Assembly: GCA_000173115.1 (NCBI GenBank)
Contig: ABVW01000003.1
Span: 38,183-102,182, forward strand
Length of the DNA: 64,000 bases
Origin: Flavobacteria bacterium MS024-3C
GTDB taxonomy: Bacteria > Bacteroidota > Bacteroidia > Flavobacteriales > Flavobacteriaceae
Reading direction: 5' to 3'
The notes under the pieces were generated by a model. It was not told the origin of the DNA. It did no database searches and saw only the letters and a list, made by a program, of their open reading frames with translations. Below are positions 63,853-64,000 of this stretch, in pieces. Position 1 is the first letter of the stretch. The number at the start of each line of letters is the position of its first letter. Made by a program: the position numbers and the translations under genes.

Positions 63853-63877
63853 CTTAGGTAGATAGGGCTTACCTAAG
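63853..63877. promoter_or_regulatory. Perfect 8-bp inverted repeat upstream of the 62500-63822 gene
   Basis: CTTAGGTA (63853-63860), nine bases, TACCTAAG (63870-63877). It lies 31-55 bases upstream of the ATG, so it could be an operator or a leader hairpin. The rest of the window's last 178 bases holds nothing else that I recognise. Confidence 0.35.
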
Positions 63878-64000
63878 GTAATGAATAATCACGACATTTA
63901 AAAGCTGCGGTCCTATTATATTATTTTATTGTACTAGAAACAAAGCGTTTGCAAAAAACAGTTTTCCATTTTCCCAAAACCCTCTAAATAATGGATGTCT

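Overview
The window is a chromosomal segment of a member of the Bacteroidota, almost certainly family Flavobacteriaceae. The evidence is the AT-rich composition, the weak Shine-Dalgarno sites, the many upstream TAnnTTTG elements typical of Bacteroidota sigma-A promoters, and the gene content: a long-form NusB next to DUF1573 and YajC, DUF5606, a DUF4105/Lnb protein, a FecA-type TonB-dependent receptor, and a SecA with the Bacteroidota tail. It is dense housekeeping DNA. I see no tRNA, rRNA, CRISPR array, prophage, integrase or insertion sequence.

Layout. 1-5.7 kb: 3'-truncated MsbA-like ABC exporter facing away from nusB, DUF1573 lipoprotein, yajC, pyrD, a LysE exporter and an HMG-CoA lyase. 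5.8-13.5 kb: TonB-dependent receptor, guaB, exported thioredoxin, lysA, sucC and a DUF1456 protein. 13.6-21.2 kb: M20-like hydrolase, uvrB, an ABC-2 transporter pair, an unrecognised protein with a protein-kinase-like motif layout, and a 37-kDa nucleoid-associated protein. 20.1-25.6 kb (minus): a compact run of glycosyltransferase, tsaC, CCA/HD nucleotidyltransferase, ctaA, pRiA4b ORF-3-like protein and the nucleoid protein. 25.7-29.7 kb: GT2, dapD, ruvX, def, DUF5606. 29.8-35.8 kb: a very large exported beta-propeller/amidohydrolase bracketed by two identical 41-bp terminator repeats, a GH20 lipoprotein and an SGNH hydrolase. 35.9-42.8 kb: mazG, a MATE transporter, and a PAP2 / GT39 / UPF0104 / GT2 group that reads as a polyprenyl-phosphate-sugar glycosylation module. 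43-47.4 kb: meaB, aldose epimerase, msrA and an amidohydrolase. 47.4-55.4 kb: secA, DUF2795, cobalamin adenosyltransferase, a shrunken methyltransferase relative, an ABC-F protein and a DUF4105/Lnb protein. 55.4-64 kb: pssA, then lptB, AhpD-like, tatC and kdsD on the minus strand, a frameshifted recQ, a Tat-type LD-carboxypeptidase and an exported carboxypeptidase-regulatory-like protein.

Functional themes. Envelope biogenesis dominates (lptB, kdsD, pssA, tatC, secA, yajC, Lnb, LD-carboxypeptidase, the lipid-linked sugar group). lysA and dapD belong to the succinylase branch of the lysine/diaminopimelate pathway. meaB and the cobalamin adenosyltransferase imply a B12-dependent methylmalonyl-CoA mutase elsewhere in the genome.

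The most notable observations are the kinase-like orphan (19021-20100), the single-base frameshift in recQ (about 61140), the methyltransferase relative that lacks its SAM-binding core (51860-52285), the 41-bp duplicated terminators, a perfect 14-bp inverted repeat abutting the msrA start codon, and the lipid-linked sugar module. No clear new multi-gene defence or mobile system was found. Family names come from recognition of motifs and have not been checked by database search.
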